A program made the translations under genes and the position numbers. From assembly GCA_905480445.1 (NCBI GenBank), contig CAJQQJ010000128.1, forward strand, positions 1 to 6,362: DNA of 6,362 nt, given 5' to 3'. Source of the DNA: an uncultured Alphaproteobacteria bacterium (GTDB lineage: Bacteria; Pseudomonadota; Alphaproteobacteria; UBA7985; CAJQQZ01). Positions 1 to 5,647 of this stretch are shown here, in pieces. The notes under the pieces are model-generated. The model saw only the letters and a list, made by a program, of their open reading frames with translations. It had not been told where the DNA came from and made no database searches. Each line of letters opens with the position of its first letter. Position 1 is the first letter of the stretch.

Positions 1-97
1 CATAGGAAATGATGATTTTTCCTTAGTGTGAAGAAGGCTCGAGGCAGACCAGCTACAGAAATTCTGCCAAGTTGAGAATTCAACGGAAGCCAGCGAC

Positions 98-172
98 ATG
101 GCAATTCAGTTGCTCAATTCGTGTAAAAGAGATTTACTAAACCGGATTGTCGCACTAAGAGCACAGGCATAA
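98..172 (+). CDS. Candidate 24-aa upstream ORF (leader peptide?) before sat-cysC
   Basis: An ATG at 98 opens a 24-codon frame closed by TAA at 170-172, 49 nt before the sat-cysC start. A Shine-Dalgarno-like GGAAG at 85-89 sits 8 nt upstream of the ATG, which is good spacing. The peptide begins MAIQLLNSCK and ends ALRAQA. It is basic and leucine-rich with one cysteine, and I do not recognise it. It could be a regulatory leader peptide whose translation affects the hairpin at 182-200, or a chance ORF: a frame this short is easily random. If the promoter-like pair at 147-175 is the real one, this ORF would not be transcribed with sat. Confidence 0.25.
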   Translation: MAIQLLNSCKRDLLNRIVALRAQA

Positions 173-175
173 ATT
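147..175 (+). promoter_or_regulatory. Weak sigma-70-like promoter candidate for sat-cysC-cysQ
   Basis: TTGTCG (147-152) and TAAATT (170-175) each match the -35 and -10 consensus at four of six positions and are 17 nt apart. Transcription would start near 182, at the foot of the hairpin. A weaker alternative is TTGCTC at 110-115 with TTTACT at 133-138, also 17 nt apart. Alphaproteobacterial promoters often diverge from this consensus, so this is only a guess. Confidence 0.25.
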
Positions 176-181
176 CGAACG

Positions 182-200
182 GAAGCGACGAGGTCGCTTT
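182..200 (+). promoter_or_regulatory. Compact hairpin in the sat-cysC 5' leader
   Basis: AAGCGAC (183-189) and GTCGCTT (193-199) are perfect reverse complements around the 3-nt loop GAG. A G-U pair from 182 to 200 can extend the stem to 8 bp. It ends 7 nt before the Shine-Dalgarno sequence of sat-cysC, and TTTATCTTC follows its 3' arm. It could act on translation initiation, on mRNA stability or as a weak attenuator. The T content after it is too broken for a confident terminator call. Confidence 0.45.
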
Positions 201-206
201 ATCTTC

Positions 207-213
207 AAAGGAA
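207..213 (+). promoter_or_regulatory. Ribosome binding site of sat-cysC
   Basis: AAAGGAA lies 8 nt before the ATG at 222. This supports that ATG as the start, although the first ten or so residues (alanine-rich MTTAAAHAP) are not part of the conserved domain. Confidence 0.7.
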
Positions 214-221
214 CCTAGCTC

Positions 222-1928
222 ATGACGACTGCGGCCGCGCACGCTCCAATTCCAGAACTTTATACGTCGCCAGAAAGCGCTCAGAAGCTCAAACTTGAAG
301 CAGCGGAGTTAAAGAGTTGGGATCTTTCACCGCGCCAAATCTGCGATCTTGAATTGTTGATGAATGGTGGCTTTAATCCGTTGAGAGGATTTTTGAGCCA
401 GGCTGACTATGAAACAGTTGTTGAGAATATGCGGCTCAGTGACGGAACTCTTTGGCCAATGCCAATCACATTGGATATTAGTGAGAGCTTCGCGGAAACA
501 ATCGAAGTAGGACATGATATCGCTTTAAGAGACGCCGAAGGCGTTATCCTAGCCACTCTCTCGGTTTCTGACATCTGGACACCGAACAAATCTAGAGAAG
601 CTGAGAAGGTTTTTGGAGCCGACGATCTGGCACATCCAGCGGTCAACTACCTCCATAATCACGCAGGATCAGTTTATGTCGGCGGGGCGATTACTGGCCT
701 ACAGCAACCTGTTCACTATGATTTCAAGGCTCGCAGAGACAGCCCTAACGAGTTGCGTGCTTATTTCCGCAAGATGGGCTGGCGTCGAATTGTGGCTTTC
801 CAGACCCGTAACCCCTTGCACCGCGCTCACCAGGAATTAACCTTCAGAGCAGCTAAGGAAGCGCAAGCCAACCTGCTGATCCATCCGATTGTTGGAATGA
901 CGAAACCGGGTGATATTGACCACTTCACCCGTGTTCGTTGTTATGAGGCTGTGCTTGATCAATACCCCGCTTCAACAACGCATATGTCGTTGCTTAACCT
1001 TGCCATGCGCATGGCCGGTCCTCGCGAAGCTGTTTGGCATGGCATTATTCGCAAGAACCATGGTTGTACACACTTTATTGTGGGTCGTGACCATGCAGGG
1101 CCTGGTAAAAACTCTCAAGGCGAAGACTTCTACGGTCCCTATGATGCACAAGACCTCTTCTTACAATATCAGGATGAAATTGGCATCGAAATGGTGCCTT
1201 TCAAGCACATGGTCTACGTTCAGGAGCGCGCCGAATACCAGCCTGCCGACGAAGTAGAAGATGGTGCAACCGTACTAAATATCTCCGGCACAGAATTACG
1301 CCGCCGCTTGCAAGAAGGCTTGGACATTCCGGAATGGTTTTCGTTCCCTGAAGTCGTGGAAGAATTACGCAAGACAAAACCGCCTCGTGCAGAACAGGGG
1401 TTCACGGTTTTCTTCACTGGCTTATCGGGTTCCGGGAAATCAACCATTGCCAACGCTCTCATGGTCAAACTGATGGAAATGGGTGGTCGTCCCGTTACCC
1501 TGCTTGACGGCGATGTTGTGCGAAAGCATCTATCTTCTGAACTAGGGTTTTCGAAAGAACACCGCGATATCAACATCAAACGTATCGGCTATGTTGCTTC
1601 AGAAATAACAAAAAACGGTGGCATTGCCATTTGTGCTCCTATCGCCCCTTATACGGCAACACGCAGAGCCGTTCGTGAGATGATCGAAGAATACGGCGCT
1701 TTCGTCGAAATTCACGTTGCGACATCCCTAGAAGAATGTGAACTGCGTGACCGCAAAGGTCTCTACAAGCTGGCCCGTGAAGGCAAAATTAAAGAATTCA
1801 CTGGTATTTCAGACCCTTACGAGGCCCCTGAAACGCCGGAACTCCGCGTTGACACAGTAAATGTTGACCCAGATAACTGTGCACATCAAGTGATCCTAAA
1901 GCTTGAAGGCATGGGACTGATCGGATGA
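222..1928 (+). CDS. sat-cysC: Bifunctional sulfate adenylyltransferase / adenylylsulfate kinase
   Basis: This cytoplasmic enzyme activates sulfate in two steps: ATP plus sulfate gives APS and pyrophosphate, then APS plus ATP gives PAPS. Residues about 1-385 are an ATP sulfurylase of the single-polypeptide Sat type, not CysD/CysN. It has QTRNPLHRAHQ at 194-204 (the HxxH nucleotide-binding motif), GRDHAGPG at 288-295 and ISGTELRRRL at 354-363. Residues about 392-568 are APS kinase, with Walker A GLSGSGKST at 400-408, LDGD at 428-431 and FTGISDPYEAPE at 527-538. The intact P-loop argues for an active kinase, unlike the degenerate C-terminal domain of fungal ATP sulfurylases. The stretch CAPIAPY at 471-477 has Ala where many stand-alone CysC proteins have Ser (ISP). 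Length is normal for the fusion, and the gene overlaps cysQ by 4 nt. Whether the PAPS feeds cysteine synthesis or sulfation cannot be told from this window. Confidence 0.96.
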   Translation: MTTAAAHAPIPELYTSPESAQKLKLEAAELKSWDLSPRQICDLELLMNGGFNPLRGFLSQADYETVVENMRLSDGTLWPMPITLDISESFAETIEVGHDIALRDAEGVILATLSVSDIWTPNKSREAEKVFGADDLAHPAVNYLHNHAGSVYVGGAITGLQQPVHYDFKARRDSPNELRAYFRKMGWRRIVAFQTRNPLHRAHQELTFRAAKEAQANLLIHPIVGMTKPGDIDHFTRVRCYEAVLDQYPASTTHMSLLNLAMRMAGPREAVWHGIIRKNHGCTHFIVGRDHAGPGKNSQGEDFYGPYDAQDLFLQYQDEIGIEMVPFKHMVYVQERAEYQPADEVEDGATVLNISGTELRRRLQEGLDIPEWFSFPEVVEELRKTKPPRAEQGFTVFFTGLSGSGKSTIANALMVKLMEMGGRPVTLLDGDVVRKHLSSELGFSKEHRDINIKRIGYVASEITKNGGIAICAPIAPYTATRRAVREMIEEYGAFVEIHVATSLEECELRDRKGLYKLAREGKIKEFTGISDPYEAPETPELRVDTVNVDPDNCAHQVILKLEGMGLIG

Positions 1929-2680
1929 ATTATCAAAAACTCGTACATGAGTTGGCAATTGTTGCACGTGAAGCTGGCGCTAAGATCATGGAAGTCTACG
2001 CTAAAGATCCGGAGGCAGAATTCAAAGGTGATGGCTCACCAGTGACAGAAGCTGACCAAGCCGCCGAGGCCATCATCCTTCCCGCTCTGGCAAAACTTGC
2101 ACCTGAGATAACGATCATATCAGAAGAGAATGCGGCTAGTCATTTGCTTGCTGCTCCTGAGCGCTTTTTTCTGGTTGATCCGTTGGATGGCACGAAGGAA
2201 TTCTTGAAACGAGATGGGAAAGGCTCCTTCACTGTCAATATCGCCCTCATCGAAAATGGTGAGCCAACAATGGGGGTCGTTTACGCCCCTGCCCTTGATC
2301 GCTTGTTCACTGGCATTGTTGGTGTCGGCTCAAAAGAAGGCAATGAAGACATCACATGTCGTACTGTACCTTCTACTGGTGCGGTTGCAGTTGCGTCAGC
2401 GTCACATCGTGACGAGGCCACCGACAACTGGCTATCAGAGCATGGTATCAATGATACCGTCTCAATCGGTTCTTCATTGAAGTTTTGCCTAGTCGCTTGT
2501 GGCGAAGCAGATGTCTATCCACGCTTCGGCCCGACAATGGAATGGGACACCGGCGCTGGCTATGCCGTTTTGAGGGCCGCTGGTGGCAAACTCACCAATC
2601 CTGATGGCAGCCCTTTCGCTTATGGCAAAGCTGACTACCGCAACGGTGCCTTCATTGCTTGGGGTGGTTTCAGAAACTAA
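1925..2680 (+). CDS. cysQ: 3'(2'),5'-bisphosphate nucleotidase CysQ (inositol monophosphatase superfamily)
   Basis: Its likely role is to hydrolyse 3'-phosphoadenosine 5'-phosphate (PAP), the by-product of PAPS use, to AMP and phosphate, and possibly PAPS to APS. The fold is that of Mg2+-dependent, Li+-sensitive phosphatases. Visible metal-site motifs are SPVTEAD at 38-44, ISEEN at 65-69, DPLDGTKEF at 85-93 and EWDTGAG at 206-212. The DPLDGTKEF form, with TKEF after DG, is typical of CysQ rather than of inositol monophosphatase. The 251-aa length is normal. The start is fixed by an ATGA overlap with the sat-cysC stop, and GGGA at 1913-1916 provides a modest ribosome site inside the upstream gene. 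Co-translation with the PAPS-making enzyme fits a role in clearing PAP. A broader sugar- or inositol-phosphatase activity is the less likely alternative. Confidence 0.92.
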   Translation: MNYQKLVHELAIVAREAGAKIMEVYAKDPEAEFKGDGSPVTEADQAAEAIILPALAKLAPEITIISEENAASHLLAAPERFFLVDPLDGTKEFLKRDGKGSFTVNIALIENGEPTMGVVYAPALDRLFTGIVGVGSKEGNEDITCRTVPSTGAVAVASASHRDEATDNWLSEHGINDTVSIGSSLKFCLVACGEADVYPRFGPTMEWDTGAGYAVLRAAGGKLTNPDGSPFAYGKADYRNGAFIAWGGFRN

Positions 2681-2681
2681 T

Positions 2682-3239
2682 CTAGCCCAGCTTCACTATT
2701 TGCCACTGAGGAAACTCAACGGACGGCGGTGTGAGTTTCAGTGGTTGGCAGTTTGCCAGGGTTACGTGTTCACCCGTGCCAAGATACTGTTCAAAAGCCC
2801 GGTAAAATGCACCATGTGCAACTATGAGAACAGGCCCTTCATGTTCAAGGGCTTGTGTCACGCCCTTTACAGCACGTGCAGAAAACTCTTCCCAGGTTTC
2901 AGCGCCTTCGACAACTATCTCACCACGCATCCATTGGTTATAGTTCTCACCTCTCGGCGTTCCTTCCAATGCCCCTACACGGACTTCTCTCAAGTCTTCG
3001 TAGTAGATAGGTTCAAGACCGAGCACATCAGCTGAAAACTTTGCTGTTTGCCGTGTGCGTTGCAAAGGAGAACAGCAAAGGGTTTCAATCGGACAATTTT
3101 TCAATATCTTCGAAGCAGCCTCTGCCTGAGCCAAGCCAGTTTCATTCAACGGCGTGTCCACTGTACCCTGGAAAATACCGCGCTTGTTCCAGTCAGTTTC
3201 TCCGTGCCTCAGATAATAAAACTCTTTGTGCGGGATCAC
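2682..3239 (-). CDS. Histidine phosphatase family protein (phosphoglycerate-mutase-like)
   Basis: This is a 185-aa member of the histidine phosphatase superfamily (PhoE/GpmB/CobC-like branch). Catalytic elements are all visible: LRHGETDWN at 10-18, with the phospho-acceptor His12 in RHG; SPLQRTRQTA at 57-66; the acid Glu85 in LREVRVGALEG; and AHG at 141-143. It is probably an active phosphatase, but the substrate cannot be read from the sequence and I would not call it phosphoglycerate mutase. The start is GTG, the codon immediately after the DUF1330 TAG stop and in the same frame. No other start is possible because the RHG motif begins at residue 11. AGAGGG at 3250-3255 lies 10 nt upstream as a ribosome site. 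It is the last gene of the lut-side cluster, and its stop is one base from that of cysQ on the opposite strand. Confidence 0.9.
   Translation of the reverse strand: MIPHKEFYYLRHGETDWNKRGIFQGTVDTPLNETGLAQAEAASKILKNCPIETLCCSPLQRTRQTAKFSADVLGLEPIYYEDLREVRVGALEGTPRGENYNQWMRGEIVVEGAETWEEFSARAVKGVTQALEHEGPVLIVAHGAFYRAFEQYLGTGEHVTLANCQPLKLTPPSVEFPQWQIVKLG
2701..2750. repeat. Bulged inverted repeat at the convergent gene ends
   Basis: Three paired blocks can form one long stem: TGCC (2701-2704) with GGCA (2747-2750), CACTGA (2704 excluded, 2705-2709 plus flanking C) with TCAGTG (2738-2743), and AACTCA (2713-2718) with TGAGTT (2732-2737). There is a 3-nt bulge on each side (2710-2712 and 2744-2746) and a 13-nt loop at 2719-2731. 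Shifting the register at the outer bulge gives CCACTGA/TCAGTGG (2703-2709 with 2738-2744) instead. It lies 20 nt after the cysQ stop and inside the last 23 codons of the histidine phosphatase gene. Neither strand has a proper T-tract after it, so it is not a classical intrinsic terminator. It might protect the cysQ mRNA 3' end. Confidence 0.5.
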
Positions 3240-3533
3240 CTATTCTGCACCCTCTACGATTAAGGAGCGGCTGGTAGCATTCGCCCAGCGGATACCAATG
3301 ATCTTTTGGTATTCTGGATCGTTGTAGAAGCCAGAGGCATCATCCCAAGAAGGAAATTCGATGACAATCGTTCGACCCGGTGCCGCATCACCCTCTAACG
3401 TGTCCATCTTACCACCACGAACAATGAACTTACCGCCATGTTTAGCCGCTATGCCTGGTGTGTGAGCAGTGTAGCCTTTGTAAGCTTCAGCATCATGGAC
3501 ATCAATTTGGGCAATCAGATAAGCTTTTGGCAT
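3240..3533 (-). CDS. DUF1330 domain protein
   Basis: This small 97-aa protein fits the DUF1330 family of ferredoxin-like (dimeric alpha-beta barrel) proteins, whose biochemical role is unknown. Recognisable signatures are the opening AYLIAQIDVHDAEAYKGY at 4-21, KHGGKFIVRGG at 31-41, VIEFPSWDDASGFYNDPEY at 57-75 and a closing RSLIVEG. No signal peptide, membrane segment or cysteine is present, so it should be cytosolic. The ATG is supported by AAAGGA at 3542-3547, which lies in the last codons of lutC with 8-nt spacing. The gene follows lutC by 4 nt and abuts the histidine phosphatase gene with no spacer. Placement in this cluster suggests a small accessory role, but nothing in the sequence says which. 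Confidence 0.85.
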   Translation of the reverse strand: MPKAYLIAQIDVHDAEAYKGYTAHTPGIAAKHGGKFIVRGGKMDTLEGDAAPGRTIVIEFPSWDDASGFYNDPEYQKIIGIRWANATSRSLIVEGAE

Positions 3534-3537
3534 GAGG

Positions 3538-4221
3538 TTAATCCTTTACAATTAAAACATGGAGACTACGGGGACCGTGGGCTCCTAAGAAGATCGTCTG
3601 TTCAATGTCACCGGTCCTTGATGGGCCAGTGATCATATTGAGCGCTCGAGGCATATCAGTACCGCCGCGCTTTTCTCTGAGGCGGTCCCAGCCGTCCTCA
3701 TAAGTACCTGTCACTTGGCTTTCCCTCACTACGACAATATGGTTGTCAGGTAGAAAGTTCAGCGTCGTTGGCCCCTCTGCACCAGATTCAAGCATCAATG
3801 TGCCTGTTTCAGCAACAGCAGCGTGACAGGCGGTTAAAGAGTTGAGGTCGTCACCGTAAGAACGGCCTTGGGATACCTCAATCATAGGCGCATTCTTTGA
3901 CCAAGGCAGATTAGCCAAAGATGAATGCGGCGCCTGCCGAATGGTCGCCGGTAAATTCTGGCCTTTGAGGTAGTCCGCAACAGCAGCCGGGATCTCATCC
4001 ATGGATGCTAAACGCTGAACGGTGCAATCCACGGCTTTCATTTTTGTTTCAAGCAAATCAATCAACCTTGCTTGGTCAAGATCAGCAGTGCGTTTAGGAG
4101 TCAAGTTTCGTGCATGGTCGGAAATCCTTGCCTGCACAGCCTTTCGTCTCTCTTGATCAGAAGCGTCTGTTGAAAGAGATTGTTTGATTTTGCCTAGCAC
4201 GGCTTCGCGAGAACCACTCAT
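3538..4221 (-). CDS. lutC: LutC/YkgG family LUD-domain protein (lactate utilization)
   Basis: This 227-aa protein is the third component of the LutABC L-lactate oxidation system, which converts L-lactate to pyruvate and is unrelated to flavin LldD. The N-terminal ~100 residues are variable and helical. The LUD core follows, with AETGTLMLESG at 137-147 and the very characteristic NMITGPSRTGDIEQTIFLGAHGPRSLHVLIV at the C-terminus (195-225; key residues G199, P200, S201, R202, D205, E207 and H215-G216-P217). There are no iron-sulfur cysteine motifs, as expected for LutC. The ATG overlaps the lutB stop in a TGATG arrangement, and GGGAG at 4232-4236 gives a ribosome site 10 nt upstream inside lutB. 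Length is normal. Its exact job in the complex is not known to me. Confidence 0.93.
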   Translation of the reverse strand: MSGSREAVLGKIKQSLSTDASDQERRKAVQARISDHARNLTPKRTADLDQARLIDLLETKMKAVDCTVQRLASMDEIPAAVADYLKGQNLPATIRQAPHSSLANLPWSKNAPMIEVSQGRSYGDDLNSLTACHAAVAETGTLMLESGAEGPTTLNFLPDNHIVVVRESQVTGTYEDGWDRLREKRGGTDMPRALNMITGPSRTGDIEQTIFLGAHGPRSLHVLIVKD

Positions 4222-5645
4222 CAGTTACGGTCTCCCTTTTGGCGCTCTTTCCAAAGCTGTTGAAAGGACTTGCCTTCAGGTACCGGGAGATCGCGGTACT
4301 TAGTCCAACCGTCTTTGAAAGGGAAAAATCGGACGTTGTCGCCTTTGCCCCACAGCTTGAGCATAGCCAAATTCACCCGAACGAACCAGCGGTAAAGACT
4401 GGGACGCTTAGCAAAAAATGCCCAGAAACCAATGCCATAACGCGATGAAGCTGGAGACAGATGCTTCTCGAACTCTTTCTCCCGCCAATGCCGCATCATT
4501 TTAGGCAATGGTATCCGCATAGGACAGACGGCTTCACAACGACCACAAAATGTAGAGGCATTGGGCAGGACGCCCGTCTCTTCAATTCCTGCAAGCGCTG
4601 GTGTTAAAACCACACCCATTGGCCCGACGTAAGTCGATCCGTAAGCGTGACCGCCAACCGCATGGTAGACGGGGCAATGGTTCATACAAGCGCCGCATCG
4701 TATGCAGCGCAGCATCTCCTGAAACTCAGTTCCCAACATGGAAGAGCGACCGTTATCCAACAAAACAACATGGTATTCACCGGGACCATCTGGGTCATCA
4801 GAGCGCCTTGGACCAGTCGAGAAAGTCGTATAGGAAGAGAACTCCTGTCCCGTTGCAGACCGCGCCAACACACGTAGAATTGTCGATGCGTCTTCCAAAG
4901 TTGGAACCACTTTCTCAAGGCTAGCCACAACAATGTGAGCCTTTGGCAGTGTCTGTGTGAGGTCGCCATTGCCTTCGTTCGTGACGATGACTGAACTGCC
5001 TGTCTCTGCGATCAAGAAGTTAGCACCGGTGATGCCGACATCGGCGTCGATGTATCTTTGTCTCAAGACCTGGCGCGCTTCGTTCACCAATGAGCGTGGC
5101 TCTATGAGATTGCGATCTTCCGGTAAATGAGTGTGAACTCTGCGAAAGTCTTCTTCGACCTGATCCTGATTGAGGTGAACAGCTGGCGCAATAATGTGGC
5201 TGGGCTTTTCGCCTCTCAGCTGAATGATGTACTCACCAAGGTCAGTCTCGACCGGTTCGATACCTTGTTTATCAAGAAAATCGTTGAGCTCGATTTCCTC
5301 GGTAATCATCGATTTACCTTTGGTGACTGTCTTGGCATCTAAGTCGCGACAAATTTTGAGGATTGTTTGCCTGGCCTCTTCGCCATTGGCACACCAATGG
5401 ACATGCCCACCGTTTTCCTTAACCTTGGCTTCATAGGCTTCCAGATAAAGGTCTAAGTGGTCAAGCGTGTGGTTTTTTATGTCTCTCGCCTGATCGCGAA
5501 GTTCTTCAAACTCCTCTAGTCCCGCAACCGCCTTTCTTCGTTTTTCGGTGAAGCCTTTCTTCATCTTACCCATGGCGGTCTGCAATGGCTCATTAGCAAG
5601 CGCATCAACTGAGTTGGATTTGAATTCTCTAGATTGAGTTTCCAT
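4221..5645 (-). CDS. lutB: LutB/YkgF family iron-sulfur LUD-domain protein (lactate utilization)
   Basis: This is the large component of the LutABC L-lactate oxidation system, 474 aa and close to the length of E. coli YkgF. Residues about 60-300 form the LUD domain, including ITGANFLIAETGSSVIVTNEGNGD at 205-228 (key residues G207, A208, E214, T215, G216, N223, E224, G225, N226). Two [4Fe-4S] ferredoxin-like motifs follow: C314-x2-C317-x2-C320-x3-C324-P and C367-x2-C370-x3-C374-P. The tail of about 100 residues holds an aromatic stretch (GIGFWAFFAKRPSLYRWF) that is too broken by charges to be a clear membrane helix. The ATG is backed by GGGAG at 5652-5656, 6 nt away, and lies 2 nt after the lutA stop. 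It presumably passes electrons through its clusters together with LutA. Confidence 0.95.
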   Translation of the reverse strand: METQSREFKSNSVDALANEPLQTAMGKMKKGFTEKRRKAVAGLEEFEELRDQARDIKNHTLDHLDLYLEAYEAKVKENGGHVHWCANGEEARQTILKICRDLDAKTVTKGKSMITEEIELNDFLDKQGIEPVETDLGEYIIQLRGEKPSHIIAPAVHLNQDQVEEDFRRVHTHLPEDRNLIEPRSLVNEARQVLRQRYIDADVGITGANFLIAETGSSVIVTNEGNGDLTQTLPKAHIVVASLEKVVPTLEDASTILRVLARSATGQEFSSYTTFSTGPRRSDDPDGPGEYHVVLLDNGRSSMLGTEFQEMLRCIRCGACMNHCPVYHAVGGHAYGSTYVGPMGVVLTPALAGIEETGVLPNASTFCGRCEAVCPMRIPLPKMMRHWREKEFEKHLSPASSRYGIGFWAFFAKRPSLYRWFVRVNLAMLKLWGKGDNVRFFPFKDGWTKYRDLPVPEGKSFQQLWKERQKGDRN

Positions 5646-5647
5646 TC

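Noticed and set aside
9..26. Five-codon ATG ORF at the left edge
   Set aside because: Too short to support, with no correctly spaced ribosome site.
43..84. Small inverted repeats GGCAGA/TCTGCC (43-48, 63-68) and GTTGA/TCAAC (71-75, 80-84)
   Set aside because: Stems of 5-6 bp, no T-tract for a terminator and no known riboswitch pattern. I cannot separate them from chance.
22..159. Long-range complementarity CTTAGTGTG (22-30) with CGCACTAAG (151-159)
   Set aside because: Nine pairs including one G-U across a 120-nt loop; a match of this strength is not unusual in 220 nt.
1220..1579. 119-codon - strand ORF opposite sat-cysC
   Set aside because: Low-complexity Ser/Arg/Pro-rich shadow of the APS kinase coding region.
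2400..2414. Perfect 6-bp hairpin CGTCAC-ATC-GTGACG inside cysQ
   Set aside because: It is short, mid-gene and with no T-tract or regulatory position. A stem of this size is expected by chance in a window this long.
2583..3035. 150-codon + strand ORF over the cysQ end and the phosphatase gene
   Set aside because: It is antisense to a clear histidine phosphatase and out of frame with cysQ. The translation has no family features and irregular, cysteine-rich composition.
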